A DNA stretch of 64,000 bases from Cognatilysobacter xinjiangensis (GCF_014651995.1 NZ_BMXY01000001.1:1240001-1304000), one strand, 5' to 3'; positions 1 through 12,271 are shown, counted from the stretch's first letter. Notes: generated from the letters alone by a model not told the origin. Numbers and translations: made by a program.

Positions 1-510
1 ATGCGGCTCCAGCTGCCAGTCCTGCTTGCCGCGCGGCTTGTTGAGTTCCTGCGGATCGTCCTCGACGTAGACGCTGAGGACCTGCGGGCCTGAAGAATTC
101 AGAACGTCGGTGATGTCGCATTGAAAAGGCGTGTGTCCACCCTCGTGCGACGTTACGAAGTGCCCGTTTACCCACACTTTCGCGAAGTAGTCGACCGCGC
201 CGAAGTGCAGGATCACGCGTGAAGCGCCTGTCGCCTCCACGTCGAACTCACGTTGGTACCAGCAGGCTTTGTGAAACCCGCGATCACCGATCCCGCTGGC
301 CTTCGATTCGATCGGATACGGCACCTCGATCCGTAACGGCCACTGCTCGATCTCACCCGGGTGCGAATAACGCTTTTCGTCGTCGAACGTGAACCGCCAG
401 GGTCCGTCGAGCGACTGCCAGTGCGTGCGTCGCAGCTGCGGGCGGGGATAGGCCTCGTCGTCGCAGAAACGCGATGCATCGGCTGCAGTCGATTGATGTG
501 CGGATTTCAC
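1..510 (-). CDS. Glycoside hydrolase family 2 protein, N-terminal part (cut by window edge)
   Basis: The minus-strand frame is open from the left edge up to about position 537 and translates into the N-terminal sugar-binding domain of a GH2 enzyme (beta-galactosidase/beta-glucuronidase type). Recognisable pieces are RPQLRRTHWQSLDGPWRF, then GFHKACWYQREF, then KVWVNGHFVTSHEGGHTPF, all typical of the jelly-roll domain before the catalytic barrel. The catalytic glutamates lie beyond the edge, so substrate cannot be judged. There is no in-frame ATG. GTG at 510 is taken as start, TTG at 534 is possible, and neither has a convincing ribosome site. The gene is divergent from the glycosyltransferase at 570 and its G+C looks slightly lower than that of its neighbours. 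Confidence 0.8.
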   Translation of the reverse strand, partial: MKSAHQSTAADASRFCDDEAYPRPQLRRTHWQSLDGPWRFTFDDEKRYSHPGEIEQWPLRIEVPYPIESKASGIGDRGFHKACWYQREFDVEATGASRVILHFGAVDYFAKVWVNGHFVTSHEGGHTPFQCDITDVLNSSGPQVLSVYVEDDPQELNKPRGKQDWQLEPH

Positions 511-569
511 TTCGTCGAGATGCCGTTCACCCAAGACTCATCTTTTTTAACCAAACCAGTGAGAGCGCC

Positions 570-1832
570 ATGTCAAAGCAAACGGATTCGGTAGGCGACG
601 AGCGGGCTGCAGTCGGTGGCGGCACGAATGCCGCCGACACCGCGGATTCGGCCTCCGCGGCGGTCTCGGGTGCGTTCGGCGACGGGCGCGAGAGCTTTCC
701 GATCATCGTCCACTGCCATCTGCGCTGGGACTTCGTCTGGCAGAGGCCGCAGCAGATCTTCTCGCGGCTGGCGCGCAACCACCGCGTGCTCTTCATCGAG
801 GACCCGGTCATCGCCGAGGGCGAGCCGCGCCTGGCGATCGACGAGCCCTACCCGAACCTCGTGCGCATCGTCCCGCAGATCCCGCAGCACCTCGCGGTGA
901 ACGCGGACAAGGACGCCGAGATCTTCCTGCCGCAGATCAAGAAGGCGCTGGACGAACACCCGCTTCTCGCGGGCCGCTTCGAGCAGCCGCTGCACTGGTT
1001 CTACTCGCCGATGCCGGCGCCGGGCTACATGGGTCAGTTCAATGCCGTCGGCGTGGTCTACGACTGCATGGACGAACTCGCGAACTTCCGCTTTGCGCCA
1101 CCGGACATCGCCGACCGCGAGCGCTTCGTCATGTCCAGGGCCGACGTCGTGTTCACCGGCGGCTACCAGCTGTTCGAGTCGAAGTCGCGGTTCCACGACA
1201 ACGTGCACTTCTACGGCTGCGGCGTGGACGTCGAGCACTACGGCAAGGCGCGCGACGAGGCGACCGAAGTGCCGGCGGCGGTGCTCGCCGCGCCGGGACC
1301 GCGCTTCGGCTACTTCGGCGTGATCGACGAGCGCCTGGACTACGAGCTGATCGCCGCGCTCGCCGAGCGCTTCCCCGCCGCCTCGGTCGTCATGGCCGGC
1401 CCGGTGGTCAAGGTCGACCCGAACGAGCTGCCCAAGCACGAAAACATCCACTGGCTTGGCCAGCAGCGCTACGAGGACCTGCCCGCGATCGTCAAGGGCT
1501 TCGACGTCTGCCTGATGCCGTTCGCGCTCAACGAGGCGACGAAATACATCAACCCGACCAAGACGCTCGAATACATGGCGGGTGGCAAGCCCATCGTATC
1601 TACCGCGGTGGCCGACGTGGTTCGCAACTTCACCCCGATCGTCGACGTCGCCCGCTCGCCCTCCGAGTTCGTCGACGCCGTCGAGCGCGCCTGGCGCCAG
1701 GCCGATGCGGAACTGATCGCGCAGGGCATCGAGCGCGCCCAGAACGCGTCCTGGGACGCGACCGTCGAATCCATGCGCAACGACGTCCAGCAGGCCATCT
1801 GGACCGATGTCCCCGCGCAAGCCGCCGCCTGA
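570..1832 (+). CDS. Glycosyltransferase (GT4/GT1-like, GT-B fold)
   Basis: A 420-residue protein. The start ATG at 570 is chosen because the upstream in-frame codons are low-complexity and do not resemble the family. After an alanine-rich lead of about 45 residues comes HLRWDFVWQRPQQIFSRLA, a motif of cytosolic glycosyltransferases often found next to UDP-galactopyranose mutase. The second half contains a Rossmann-like nucleotide-sugar region (FGYFGVIDERLDYELI) and the donor-binding stretch NPTKTLEYMAGGKPIV with the conserved Glu. It probably transfers a sugar, plausibly galactofuranose given the next gene, onto a glycan or lipid acceptor. It is followed after 12 bases by glf, so the two form an operon. 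Donor and acceptor are not determinable from sequence. Confidence 0.82.
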   Translation: MSKQTDSVGDERAAVGGGTNAADTADSASAAVSGAFGDGRESFPIIVHCHLRWDFVWQRPQQIFSRLARNHRVLFIEDPVIAEGEPRLAIDEPYPNLVRIVPQIPQHLAVNADKDAEIFLPQIKKALDEHPLLAGRFEQPLHWFYSPMPAPGYMGQFNAVGVVYDCMDELANFRFAPPDIADRERFVMSRADVVFTGGYQLFESKSRFHDNVHFYGCGVDVEHYGKARDEATEVPAAVLAAPGPRFGYFGVIDERLDYELIAALAERFPAASVVMAGPVVKVDPNELPKHENIHWLGQQRYEDLPAIVKGFDVCLMPFALNEATKYINPTKTLEYMAGGKPIVSTAVADVVRNFTPIVDVARSPSEFVDAVERAWRQADAELIAQGIERAQNASWDATVESMRNDVQQAIWTDVPAQAAA

Positions 1833-1844
1833 CAGGAGCACTGA

Positions 1845-3029
1845 ATGAAGACCGATGTACTGATCGTTGGCGCCGGCTTTTCCGGCTCCGTCGTGGCACG
1901 CGAGCTCGCCGAGCGCGGCTACGAAGTCCTGGTGATCGACAAGCGCGACCATATCGGCGGCAACGCCTACGACCGCCTCGACGAGCACGGCGTGCTGATC
2001 CACCCCTATGGCCCGCACATCTTCCACACCAATGCCGACCGCATCGCCGAGTACCTGTCGCAGTTCACCGACTGGCGCCCGTACGAGCACCGCGTGCTGG
2101 CGAAGGTCGAGGAGAAGCTGGTGCCGATCCCGATCAACATCGACACCGTGAACGCGCTGTACGGCCTCGACCTCGACGAGGACAGCATCCAGGGCTTCTA
2201 CGACTCGGTGCGCGAGCCGCGGGAAAAGATCCGCACATCGGAAGACGTGGTGGTCAACGCCGTGGGGCAGGACCTCTACGAGAAGTTCTTCCGCGGCTAC
2301 ACCCGCAAGCAGTGGGGCCTGGACCCGTCCGAGCTCAATGCCTCGGTGGCGGCGCGCGTTCCCACGCGCACCAACCGGGACGACCGCTACTTCACCGACA
2401 AGTTCCAGAAGATGCCGGCCGAGGGCTACACCCGGATGTTCGAACGCATGCTCGACCATCCCTCGATCAAGGTCGAGCTGGGCGTGGATTTCTTCGAGGT
2501 GCGAGAGCGGGTGGAGGCGAGCCACATCGTCTATACCGGCCCGATCGACGCCTTCTACGCGCACTGCTACGGCAAGCTGCCCTACCGCTCTCTGCGGTTC
2601 GAGCACGAGCACCTGTCCGATACCGAGTGGTACCAGTCGGTCGGCACGGTCAACTTCCCGAACGATTACGACTACACCCGTACTACCGAGTTCAAGCACC
2701 TCACCGGCCAGCAGCATCGTGGCACCTCGCTGGTGCGCGAGTTCCCGACCGCGGAAGGCGATCCTTACTACCCGGTGCCGCGTCCCGAGAACGAGGCGCT
2801 GTTCAAGAAGTACGAGCGCCTCGCCGAGCAGGAAGCCAACGTCACCTTCGTCGGCCGCCTCGCGCAGTATCGCTACTACAACATGGACCAGTGCGTCGGC
2901 GCGGCGCTGAAGTCGGTCGAGTACATCCTCGAGAAGATGGGCGCGGACGCAGGGAAGGCGCCGGTGGAGCTGGCCGCGCAGGCCGCGCGCACCGATGCAG
3001 CGATGCCGCTGATCGCCAGCCGCCACTAA
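1845..3029 (+). CDS. glf: UDP-galactopyranose mutase
   Basis: A 394-residue FAD flavoenzyme interconverting UDP-galactopyranose and UDP-galactofuranose, the precursor of Galf residues in surface glycans. The N-terminus has the dinucleotide-binding fold VLIVGAGFSGSVVARELAE followed by VIDKRDHIGGNAYD. The family signature YGPHIFHT lies near residue 50 and the C-terminal FVGRLAQYRYYNMDQ matches the conserved FAD/substrate segment. Length is normal for the family (about 370-400). A ribosome site (caggagc) precedes the ATG. It sits between a glycosyltransferase and the GH1-RmlD fusion with short gaps, which suggests one transcription unit for a galactofuranose-containing glycan; that role is inference. 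Confidence 0.95.
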   Translation: MKTDVLIVGAGFSGSVVARELAERGYEVLVIDKRDHIGGNAYDRLDEHGVLIHPYGPHIFHTNADRIAEYLSQFTDWRPYEHRVLAKVEEKLVPIPINIDTVNALYGLDLDEDSIQGFYDSVREPREKIRTSEDVVVNAVGQDLYEKFFRGYTRKQWGLDPSELNASVAARVPTRTNRDDRYFTDKFQKMPAEGYTRMFERMLDHPSIKVELGVDFFEVRERVEASHIVYTGPIDAFYAHCYGKLPYRSLRFEHEHLSDTEWYQSVGTVNFPNDYDYTRTTEFKHLTGQQHRGTSLVREFPTAEGDPYYPVPRPENEALFKKYERLAEQEANVTFVGRLAQYRYYNMDQCVGAALKSVEYILEKMGADAGKAPVELAAQAARTDAAMPLIASRH

Positions 3030-3045
3030 GGGACACGCTGTCGGC

Positions 3046-5235
3046 ATGGCGCTGGACGACGCGAAGCTGCATCTCTGGGGCGGGCTCGAATGCACGATCT
3101 GCCGGGTGGGCGACACCTACACCCGGCAGCTCGAGCGAACCGCCCACGCGACGCGGGACGGCGACATCGCCCGCTTCGCGGAGCTCGGCATGCAGGCGAT
3201 CCGCTACCCCGTCCTGTGGGAGCAGGTCGCGCCCGACGGCCTCGAATCGGCCGACTGGACGTGGCCCGACGAGCGCCTCGCGCAGCTTCGCGACGTCGGC
3301 ATCGCGCCCATCGTCGGGCTGGTGCACCACGGCAGCGGCCCGCTGCACACCAGCCTCGTCGACCCCGAGTTTCCCATCAAGCTCGCGGCTTACGCGCGCG
3401 CGGTGGCAACACGATATCCCTGGGTCGAGTACTACACGCCGGTCAACGAGCCGCTGACGACCGCGCGCTTCAGCGGCCTGTACGGCGTGTGGTATCCGCA
3501 CGGCCGCGACGAGCGCACGTTCAAGGACGCGCTGTTCAACGAGGTTCGCGGCGTCGTGCTGTCGATGCGCGAAATCCGCAAGGTCAACCCGGCTGCGAAA
3601 CTGCTGCAGACCGACGACCTGGGCAAGGTCTACAGCACGCCGCTGCTGCAATACCAGGCCGACTACAGCAACGAGGCGCGCTGGCTGGGCTGGGACCTGC
3701 TGTGCGGACGCGTCGACGAGCACCACCCGCTTTGGGGCTGGCTGATCGAGCGCGCGGGCGCGACGCCGGAGGACATCCTCTGGTTCCGCGACAACCCGTG
3801 TCCGCCCGACATCATCGGCGTCAACCACTACATCACCAGCGAGCGCTTCCTCGACGAGGAGCTGGACCAGTACCCGCCGCACTTCCACGGCGGCAACGGA
3901 CGGCATCGCTACGCTGACATCGAGGCCGCGCGCGCGCTCGCCCATCCCACCGGCGGCATCGCGCCGCTGCTGCGCGAATGCTGGGACCGCTACCGCCTGC
4001 CGATCGCGATCACCGAGGTCCACATCGACTCCACGCGCGAGAACCAGCTGCGCTGGATTACGGAAGTCTGGTCGGCCGCCGAACAGGTGCGCGCCGAAGG
4101 CGTCGACATGCGTGCGGTCACGGTCTGGGGCCTGCTCGGGCTGTACGACTGGAACTGCCTGCTCACCGAGTGCCGCGGCTATTACGAGTCGGGTGCCTTC
4201 GACGTACGAGGCGGCGAGCCCCGCCCCACCGCCATCGCGTGGCTGATGAAGGACCTCGCTGCCGGACGCGTGCCGGACCACCCGGTCCTCGCCGGTACCG
4301 GCTGGTGGCGCCGGGAAGGCCGTTTTTTCCGCAGCGAGCCCGCCATGCTGCCCACCCATGATTTCCCGCTGCGGCCCAGTGCCGGCACCAACCGTGCCCC
4401 CATCCTCGTCACCGGCGCCACCGGCACGCTGGGCCGCGCCTTCGCGCGCATCTGCGCCGAGCGAGACCTCAACTGCCGCGTGCTGACGCGCGCGGAGATG
4501 GACATCACCGATCCCGACTCCATCGAGCGCGCGATCGACGACTACCAGCCCTGGGCGATCATCAACACCGCCGGCTACGTGCGCGTGGACGACGCCGAGA
4601 ACGAGGCCGAGCGCTGCTTCCTCGAGAACACGCAGGGCCCGGCGAACCTCGCCGCCGCGTGCGCGCGGCACGCGCTGCCGCTCGTCACGTTCTCCTCGGA
4701 CCTCGTGTTCGACGGCGAGCGCGATGCACCCTACGTCGAGGACGACGCGACCCGCCCGCTTAACGTCTATGGCGAGAGCAAGGCGCGCGCCGAGCGGCTG
4801 GTGCTCGACCGCCATCCCGACACGCTGGTGGTGCGCACCAGCTCGTTCTTCGGCCCGTGGGACGAGCACAACTTCATCACCATCGCGCTGAGAACGCTGC
4901 GCAACGGCGACCCGTTCCTCGCCGCGCGCGACATGACGGTTTCGCCGACGTACGTGCCCGACCTCGTGCACGCCTGCCTCGACCTGCTGATCGACCGCGA
5001 GTCCGGCATCTGGCACCTGACCAACAGCGGCGAGATCACCTGGGCGGACCTCGCCCTGCGCGCCGCCGAGATGGCCAGCGTCGACACCAGCCGTCTCGAA
5101 ATCTGCAGCGACCATCGCAGCCACCTGCGCGCGCGTCGCCCGCGCTACAGCGCGCTCAGCAGCCGACGCGCGTACCCGATGCCCACGCTCGACGACGCGC
5201 TGGGCCGCTACGTTCGACAGGCGCCGCTCAACTGA
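3046..5235 (+). CDS. GH1 glycosidase fused to RmlD-like sugar nucleotide-binding domain
   Basis: A 729-residue two-domain protein. Residues 1 to about 430 resemble a GH1 beta-glycosidase barrel. The acid/base Glu is E135 in TPVNEPLT and the likely nucleophile is E324 in ITEVHID, both kept, so the barrel may be active. Residues 451 onward are an NAD(P)-binding domain of the dTDP-4-dehydrorhamnose reductase type, with G457-A-T-G460-T-L-G463 and the Y575-G-E-S-K579 catalytic pair. Fusing a glycosidase to an extended SDR is unusual, although annotated as such in some proteobacteria. It begins 16 bases after glf and probably acts in the same glycan pathway. There is no signal peptide, so it is probably cytoplasmic. 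Confidence 0.8.
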   Translation: MALDDAKLHLWGGLECTICRVGDTYTRQLERTAHATRDGDIARFAELGMQAIRYPVLWEQVAPDGLESADWTWPDERLAQLRDVGIAPIVGLVHHGSGPLHTSLVDPEFPIKLAAYARAVATRYPWVEYYTPVNEPLTTARFSGLYGVWYPHGRDERTFKDALFNEVRGVVLSMREIRKVNPAAKLLQTDDLGKVYSTPLLQYQADYSNEARWLGWDLLCGRVDEHHPLWGWLIERAGATPEDILWFRDNPCPPDIIGVNHYITSERFLDEELDQYPPHFHGGNGRHRYADIEAARALAHPTGGIAPLLRECWDRYRLPIAITEVHIDSTRENQLRWITEVWSAAEQVRAEGVDMRAVTVWGLLGLYDWNCLLTECRGYYESGAFDVRGGEPRPTAIAWLMKDLAAGRVPDHPVLAGTGWWRREGRFFRSEPAMLPTHDFPLRPSAGTNRAPILVTGATGTLGRAFARICAERDLNCRVLTRAEMDITDPDSIERAIDDYQPWAIINTAGYVRVDDAENEAERCFLENTQGPANLAAACARHALPLVTFSSDLVFDGERDAPYVEDDATRPLNVYGESKARAERLVLDRHPDTLVVRTSSFFGPWDEHNFITIALRTLRNGDPFLAARDMTVSPTYVPDLVHACLDLLIDRESGIWHLTNSGEITWADLALRAAEMASVDTSRLEICSDHRSHLRARRPRYSALSSRRAYPMPTLDDALGRYVRQAPLN

Positions 5236-5597
5236 CCACTCGCGCCGCGCACTGGCCGCGGCGCTCGCTCGCCAGCCAGTCGGTGCCGTCCGATCGCGAT
5301 CGTGTGCGCCCGCAAGACCCGACTCGTGCCGCCGTTCACCTCGGCCACGCCGCGAGTACGCGGGTCAGCCGGGAATTCCATGTCGCACGTCGCGCCGCCC
5401 GAATGCTTGGCGCGCGGCTGGTCACGACTCCCCGACACCATTCGATCGCAGCCATGTCCGCATGGAAAGTCGCGGCGCGGGTGGTTCTAAAACGCCCAAT
5501 GAACCGCGCCTACGTTTGGAACGATGAATGTCGGCGTCGTCGTTCAGCCGCTTCCTGGCGCGCCGATACCGCTCCATCGACCCCCGTACTGAATTCC
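5236..5597. other. 362-bp intergenic stretch, no supported feature
   Basis: Between the GH1-RmlD fusion and the MHYT-GGDEF-EAL gene. I see no tRNA, no hairpin with a T tract and no protein-like frame. Open frames running through it lack family resemblance. It presumably holds the promoter of the downstream gene, but no convincing -35/-10 pair was found. Confidence 0.5.
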
Positions 5598-7700
5598 ATG
5601 ACCGGCAGCTACGACTACTCGCTGGTGCTGGCCTCGCTCGCCATCGCGATCCTTGCCTCCTACACCGCGCTGCACATGGCCGGACACGTCATGGCGGCGG
5701 GCGGGCGCGCGGGACGGCTCTGGCTCGCCGGTGGCGCATGCGCCATGGGGCTGGGCATCTGGTCGATGCATTTCGTCGGCATGCTCGCGTTCTCCCTGCC
5801 CATACGGCTGGGCTACGACCTCGGCATCACCCTCGCCTCCCTGGCCACAGCGATCGCCACCTCGGCATTCGCGCTGTGGCGCGTCACGCGGCGGCGCATG
5901 AAGCGTCGCGACTGGCTGGCCGGGTCGCTGCTGATGGGCGGGGGCATCGTGCTGATGCATTACACCGGCATGGGCGCGCTGCGCATGCAGCCCTCGCTGG
6001 GCTACGACCCGGCGTGGTTCGCCGCCTCTGTAGCGATCGCGGTTCTGGCGTCGGCTGTCGCCCTGTGGATCGCCTTCAAGCTGCGCCGCGAACGGCGCGG
6101 CGCCACGCGGCTTCGCCTCGCGGCGGCGTCGGTAATGGGTCTTGCGGTCGTCGGCATGCACTACAGCGGCATGGCCGCCGCGCGCTTCTCGCCCGATGCG
6201 ATCTGCGGCGCCTACCGCGACAACAGCCTTCCGACGGGATGGCTGGCGCTGGGCGTCATCGTCACGACCGTCACATTGCTGGGCATCACGCTCGCGGTGT
6301 CGATCCTCGACCGCCACATCCGCCAGCGCACCACGATGTTCAGCAACGCGCTCGCGCAGGCCAACAGCGACCTGATGCATGCCGCGCTGCACGACCCGCT
6401 GACGCAACTGCCGAACCGCATGCTGCTGCGCGACCGCCTCGAGCAGGCGATCGCCGCGGCGGAAGCATCGGGCGAAGGCTTCGCCGTGCTGTTCCTCGAC
6501 CTCGATGGCTTCAAGGCGGTCAACGATGCCTACGGCCACCACATCGGCGATGCGCTGCTCGTCGAGCTCGCGCTGCGCGTCCGCGAACTGCTCGACGGGG
6601 AAGACACCGTGGCCCGGCTCGGCGGCGACGAATTCGTGCTGCTCGTGCACCAGGGCGATCCGTCCGACGTCGCGGTGCTGAGCGAACGCATCCTCGCCGC
6701 GCTCGCGCGCACCTGCATGGTCGCCGGCGTCGAACTCGGCGTCAGCGCGAGCGTGGGCATCGCGATGTATCCCGCGGACGGCGGCGACGAGCGCTCGCTG
6801 ATGGCCAATGCCGACGCGGCGATGTACCACGCGAAGGACGCAGGCCGGAACGGCTATGCCTTCTTCGCGCCGTCGATGAACAGCGACATGCAGGCGCAGC
6901 TCGGCCTCCTCGGCGATCTCAGGCATGCGGTCGAGCGCGACCAGCTGGTGCTGCACTACCAGCCCAAGTTCGTCGCGAGCGCGGACGACACGCCGCGCCT
7001 CGCGGGCGCCGAGGCCTTGCTCCGCTGGCAGCACCCCGAGCAGGGCCTGCTCGCGCCCGCCACCTTCATCGCGCTCGCCGAGCGCAGCGGCCTGATCGTC
7101 GGCATCGGCGAGTGGGTGATCGACCGCGCCTGCGCGCAATTGCACGCCTGGCAGCGCGCGGGCCGCACCGACCTGACGATGGCGGTGAACCTCTCGCCCG
7201 CCCAGTTCGCCGCGCCGTCGCTGCCGCACCACGTCGCTGCGGCACTGGCGCGCCACGCCATCGCACCCGGCACGCTGACGCTGGAGATCACCGAAAGCAT
7301 GGCGATGCGCAACGTCGAGGCGAGCCTTGCCATGCTGGACGCGCTGGTCGCACTCGGCGTGCGCATCTCGATCGACGACTTCGGGACCGGCTATTCGAGC
7401 CTGCTCTACCTCAAGCGCCTGCCGGCGACCGAGCTCAAGATCGATCGCGGCTTCGTCCGCGACCTGCGTCGCGCGGGCGAGGACGCCGCCATCGTCACCT
7501 CGATCCTCGCGCTCGCGCGCGCGCTGGAGCTCGACGTGGTGGCCGAAGGCGTCGAGACGCGCGAACAGCGCCAGCAGCTCGTCGACCTCGGCTGCACGTA
7601 CCTGCAGGGCTACCTGCTCGGCAGGCCTATGCCGGCGGACGCCTTCGCCGACAGCGCGGGAATCGCGACCAAGGCCGCGGCCGAGCCGCTGCCGGCCTGA
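5598..7700 (+). CDS. MHYT-sensor diguanylate cyclase/phosphodiesterase (MHYT-GGDEF-EAL)
   Basis: A 700-residue membrane protein. The start ATG at 5598 places the first transmembrane helix at residues 8-28; upstream in-frame sequence is not family-like. Residues 1-240 form a seven-helix MHYT sensor with MHFVGM, MHYTGM and MHYSGM repeats, proposed in the family to bind copper and sense gases. The GGDEF motif at residues 342-346 is intact, implying possible cyclase activity. The inhibitory I-site position reads DGED rather than RxxD, so product inhibition is probably lost. The EAL domain has EALLRW at 472 and DDFGTGYSS, consistent with phosphodiesterase activity. It is a single-gene unit. Net direction of c-di-GMP turnover cannot be told from sequence. 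Confidence 0.92.
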   Translation: MTGSYDYSLVLASLAIAILASYTALHMAGHVMAAGGRAGRLWLAGGACAMGLGIWSMHFVGMLAFSLPIRLGYDLGITLASLATAIATSAFALWRVTRRRMKRRDWLAGSLLMGGGIVLMHYTGMGALRMQPSLGYDPAWFAASVAIAVLASAVALWIAFKLRRERRGATRLRLAAASVMGLAVVGMHYSGMAAARFSPDAICGAYRDNSLPTGWLALGVIVTTVTLLGITLAVSILDRHIRQRTTMFSNALAQANSDLMHAALHDPLTQLPNRMLLRDRLEQAIAAAEASGEGFAVLFLDLDGFKAVNDAYGHHIGDALLVELALRVRELLDGEDTVARLGGDEFVLLVHQGDPSDVAVLSERILAALARTCMVAGVELGVSASVGIAMYPADGGDERSLMANADAAMYHAKDAGRNGYAFFAPSMNSDMQAQLGLLGDLRHAVERDQLVLHYQPKFVASADDTPRLAGAEALLRWQHPEQGLLAPATFIALAERSGLIVGIGEWVIDRACAQLHAWQRAGRTDLTMAVNLSPAQFAAPSLPHHVAAALARHAIAPGTLTLEITESMAMRNVEASLAMLDALVALGVRISIDDFGTGYSSLLYLKRLPATELKIDRGFVRDLRRAGEDAAIVTSILALARALELDVVAEGVETREQRQQLVDLGCTYLQGYLLGRPMPADAFADSAGIATKAAAEPLPA

Positions 7701-7737
7701 AAAAGAAAACGCCCGGCCGGTTTCCCGGTCGGGCGTT
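7701..7737 (-). terminator. Intrinsic terminator of tRNA-Thr
   Basis: A 13-bp stem (7708-7720 with 7725-7737, one G-T pair) and a TTTC loop on the plus strand. On the minus strand it is followed by a T-rich tail TTTTCTTTT, so it ends the tRNA-Thr transcript. It starts directly after the stop of the GGDEF-EAL gene and may serve both strands. Confidence 0.85.
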
Positions 7738-7741
7738 GAAA

Positions 7742-7817
7742 TGGTGCCGGAAATAGGAATCGAACCTACGACCTACGCATTACGAATGCGCCGCTCTACC
7801 AACTGAGCTATTCCGGC
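7742..7817 (-). tRNA. thrT-like: tRNA-Thr (anticodon CGT)
   Basis: The minus strand folds as a cloverleaf. The acceptor arm GCCGGAA pairs with TTCCGGC, the D-arm is AGCTCAGTTGGTAGAGC, the anticodon loop is TTCGTAA (CGT, reads ACG Thr), and the T-arm is GTAGGTTCGATTCCTA. A CCA end is encoded. Length is 76 nt. It has its own promoter and terminator, so it is a monocistronic tRNA unit. Confidence 0.96.
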
Positions 7818-7845
7818 GATCCGCCGCAGTGCGGCGAGACGCGGG

Positions 7846-7874
7846 ATTCTAGGCAGCCGTGGCGACGGCGTCAA
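7846..7874 (-). promoter_or_regulatory. Sigma-70 promoter of tRNA-Thr
   Basis: On the minus strand, TTGACG (7874-7869), a 17-nt spacer and TAGAAT (7851-7846). The start would fall near 7838, about 20 nt before the mature tRNA. Confidence 0.75.
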
Positions 7875-7888
7875 TGTCGCCGTGCGGT

Positions 7889-8839
7889 TTACTCGACGAG
7901 CTGCAGCCGCAGCGCCTTCGGCAGGGCGAACACCATGCTCTCGGGCTCGCCCGACAGCTCGGTCACGGTCGCCCCGCCCATCAGGCGCAGGCGGTCGATC
8001 ACACCCTGCACGAGGATGTCCGGCGCCGACGCGCCGGCGGTCACGCCGACGTTGCGGCGGCCCTCGACCCATCGCGGGTCGATCTCGTGCGCGCCGTCGA
8101 TGAGGTAGGACTCCACGCCCTGCCGCTCCGCGAGTTCGCGCAGGCGGTTGGAATTGGAGCTGTTCACCGAGCCGACCACCAGCACGAGGTCGCACTTCGC
8201 GGCTAGCTCGCGCACGGCGTCCTGCCGGTTCTGCGTGGCGTAGCAGATGTCGTCGTTGCGCGGCCCCTGGATCAGCGGGAACTTCGCGCGCAGCGCCGCA
8301 ATGACCACCTGCGTATCGTCGACCGACAGCGTGGTCTGCGTCGTGTAGGCGAGCTTCTCCGGCTGCGAGACCTCGAGCCGTGCGACATCCTCTTCGTCCT
8401 CCACCAGGTAGATGCGACCGGTAGCGCCTTCGCGCAGCCACTGCCCCATCGTGCCCTCGACCTCGGGATGACCCTCGTGGCCGATCAGCACGACGTCGTT
8501 GCCCGCACGGCAGTGGCGCGAGACTTCCAAGTGCACCTTGGTCACCAGCGGGCAGGTCGCGTCGAACACGCGCAGGCCGCGGCGGTCGGCCTCCTCGCGC
8601 ACGGCCTTGGACACGCCATGCGCGCTGAAGATCACGGTGGCGCCGTCGGGCACCTCGTCGAGTTCCTCGACGAAGATCGCACCGCGCTGCTTGAGGTCGT
8701 CGACCACGAAACGGTTGTGCACCACCTCGTGGCGCACGTAAATCGGCGCGCCCAGCAGTTCGATCGCCCGCTTGACGATTTCGATGGCGCGGTCGACGCC
8801 CGCGCAGAAGCCGCGCGGGTTGGCGAGAAGGATTTCCAT
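7889..8839 (-). CDS. ispH: 4-hydroxy-3-methylbut-2-enyl diphosphate reductase
   Basis: A 316-residue iron-sulfur enzyme making IPP and DMAPP in the last step of the MEP isoprenoid pathway. The three cluster cysteines are seen in [12 protein letters not shown] (C12), [11 protein letters not shown] and [18 protein letters not shown] near residue 40 and [10 protein letters not shown] near residue 225 are also family-typical. It is the last gene of the minus-strand run murJ-ribF-ileS-lspA-ispH, lying 9 bases after lspA, an order found throughout xanthomonads and many gammaproteobacteria. Confidence 0.97.
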   Translation of the reverse strand: MEILLANPRGFCAGVDRAIEIVKRAIELLGAPIYVRHEVVHNRFVVDDLKQRGAIFVEELDEVPDGATVIFSAHGVSKAVREEADRRGLRVFDATCPLVTKVHLEVSRHCRAGNDVVLIGHEGHPEVEGTMGQWLREGATGRIYLVEDEEDVARLEVSQPEKLAYTTQTTLSVDDTQVVIAALRAKFPLIQGPRNDDICYATQNRQDAVRELAAKCDLVLVVGSVNSSNSNRLRELAERQGVESYLIDGAHEIDPRWVEGRRNVGVTAGASAPDILVQGVIDRLRLMGGATVTELSGEPESMVFALPKALRLQLVE

Positions 8840-8848
8840 GCGCGAATG

Positions 8849-9358
8849 CTAGCGCCCGTCGGGCGTGCCCGCCTGACGGTCCGGCAACAGACCGGCGAGG
8901 ACGATGCCGATCACGCCGACGACGATGGCGGCATCCGCGATGTTGAACGAGGGCCAGTAGAAGCGGCCGACATACCACTGGATGAAATCGACCACGTGGC
9001 CGTGCACCAGCCGGTCGATCACGTTGCCGATCGCGCCGCCGACCACCAGGGTGTACGGCAGGGCCGTGCGCCAGGCCCTGCGCGGCGTGCGCGACAACCA
9101 GAACGTCATCACGCCGCAGATGGCGACGGCGAACACCAGGAACAGGTACTTCTGCCAGCCGCCGGCATCGCTCAGCAGGCTGAACGCCGCGCCCGTATTG
9201 TAGGTGCGGAACCAGTTCCAGAAGCCCGGTATCACCTCGACCGGCGTGAACTCCGGCAGGCTGCGCAGTACCCAGGCCTTGGACAGCTGGTCGACGGCGA
9301 TGACCGCCACCGACACCAGCAACCAGACCAGCGCGTTCTTTCCATCACGTTGACGCAT
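8849..9358 (-). CDS. lspA: Lipoprotein signal peptidase II
   Basis: A 169-residue inner-membrane aspartyl protease that cleaves prolipoprotein signal peptides ahead of the lipidated cysteine. Four hydrophobic helices are visible. The catalytic-Asp motifs are [16 protein letters not shown] and FNIADAAI. Length matches the family (about 160-170). It lies 45 bases after ileS and 9 bases before ispH in the same operon. Several lipoproteins encoded in this window (the pstS2 product, the DUF3298-type protein and the MliC-like protein) would be its substrates. Confidence 0.97.
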   Translation of the reverse strand: MRQRDGKNALVWLLVSVAVIAVDQLSKAWVLRSLPEFTPVEVIPGFWNWFRTYNTGAAFSLLSDAGGWQKYLFLVFAVAICGVMTFWLSRTPRRAWRTALPYTLVVGGAIGNVIDRLVHGHVVDFIQWYVGRFYWPSFNIADAAIVVGVIGIVLAGLLPDRQAGTPDGR

Positions 9359-9403
9359 CGGAACTCCGTTCGGCCGGGAAGGCAGAGGCGACTCGGCGGC
9401 CGG

Positions 9404-12271
<2,868 letters not shown>

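Noticed and set aside
573-3116. 847-codon minus-strand frame across the glycosyltransferase and glf genes
   Set aside because: Same antisense artefact: low-complexity Val/Arg/Asp/His composition, no motif, and both plus-strand genes are clear.
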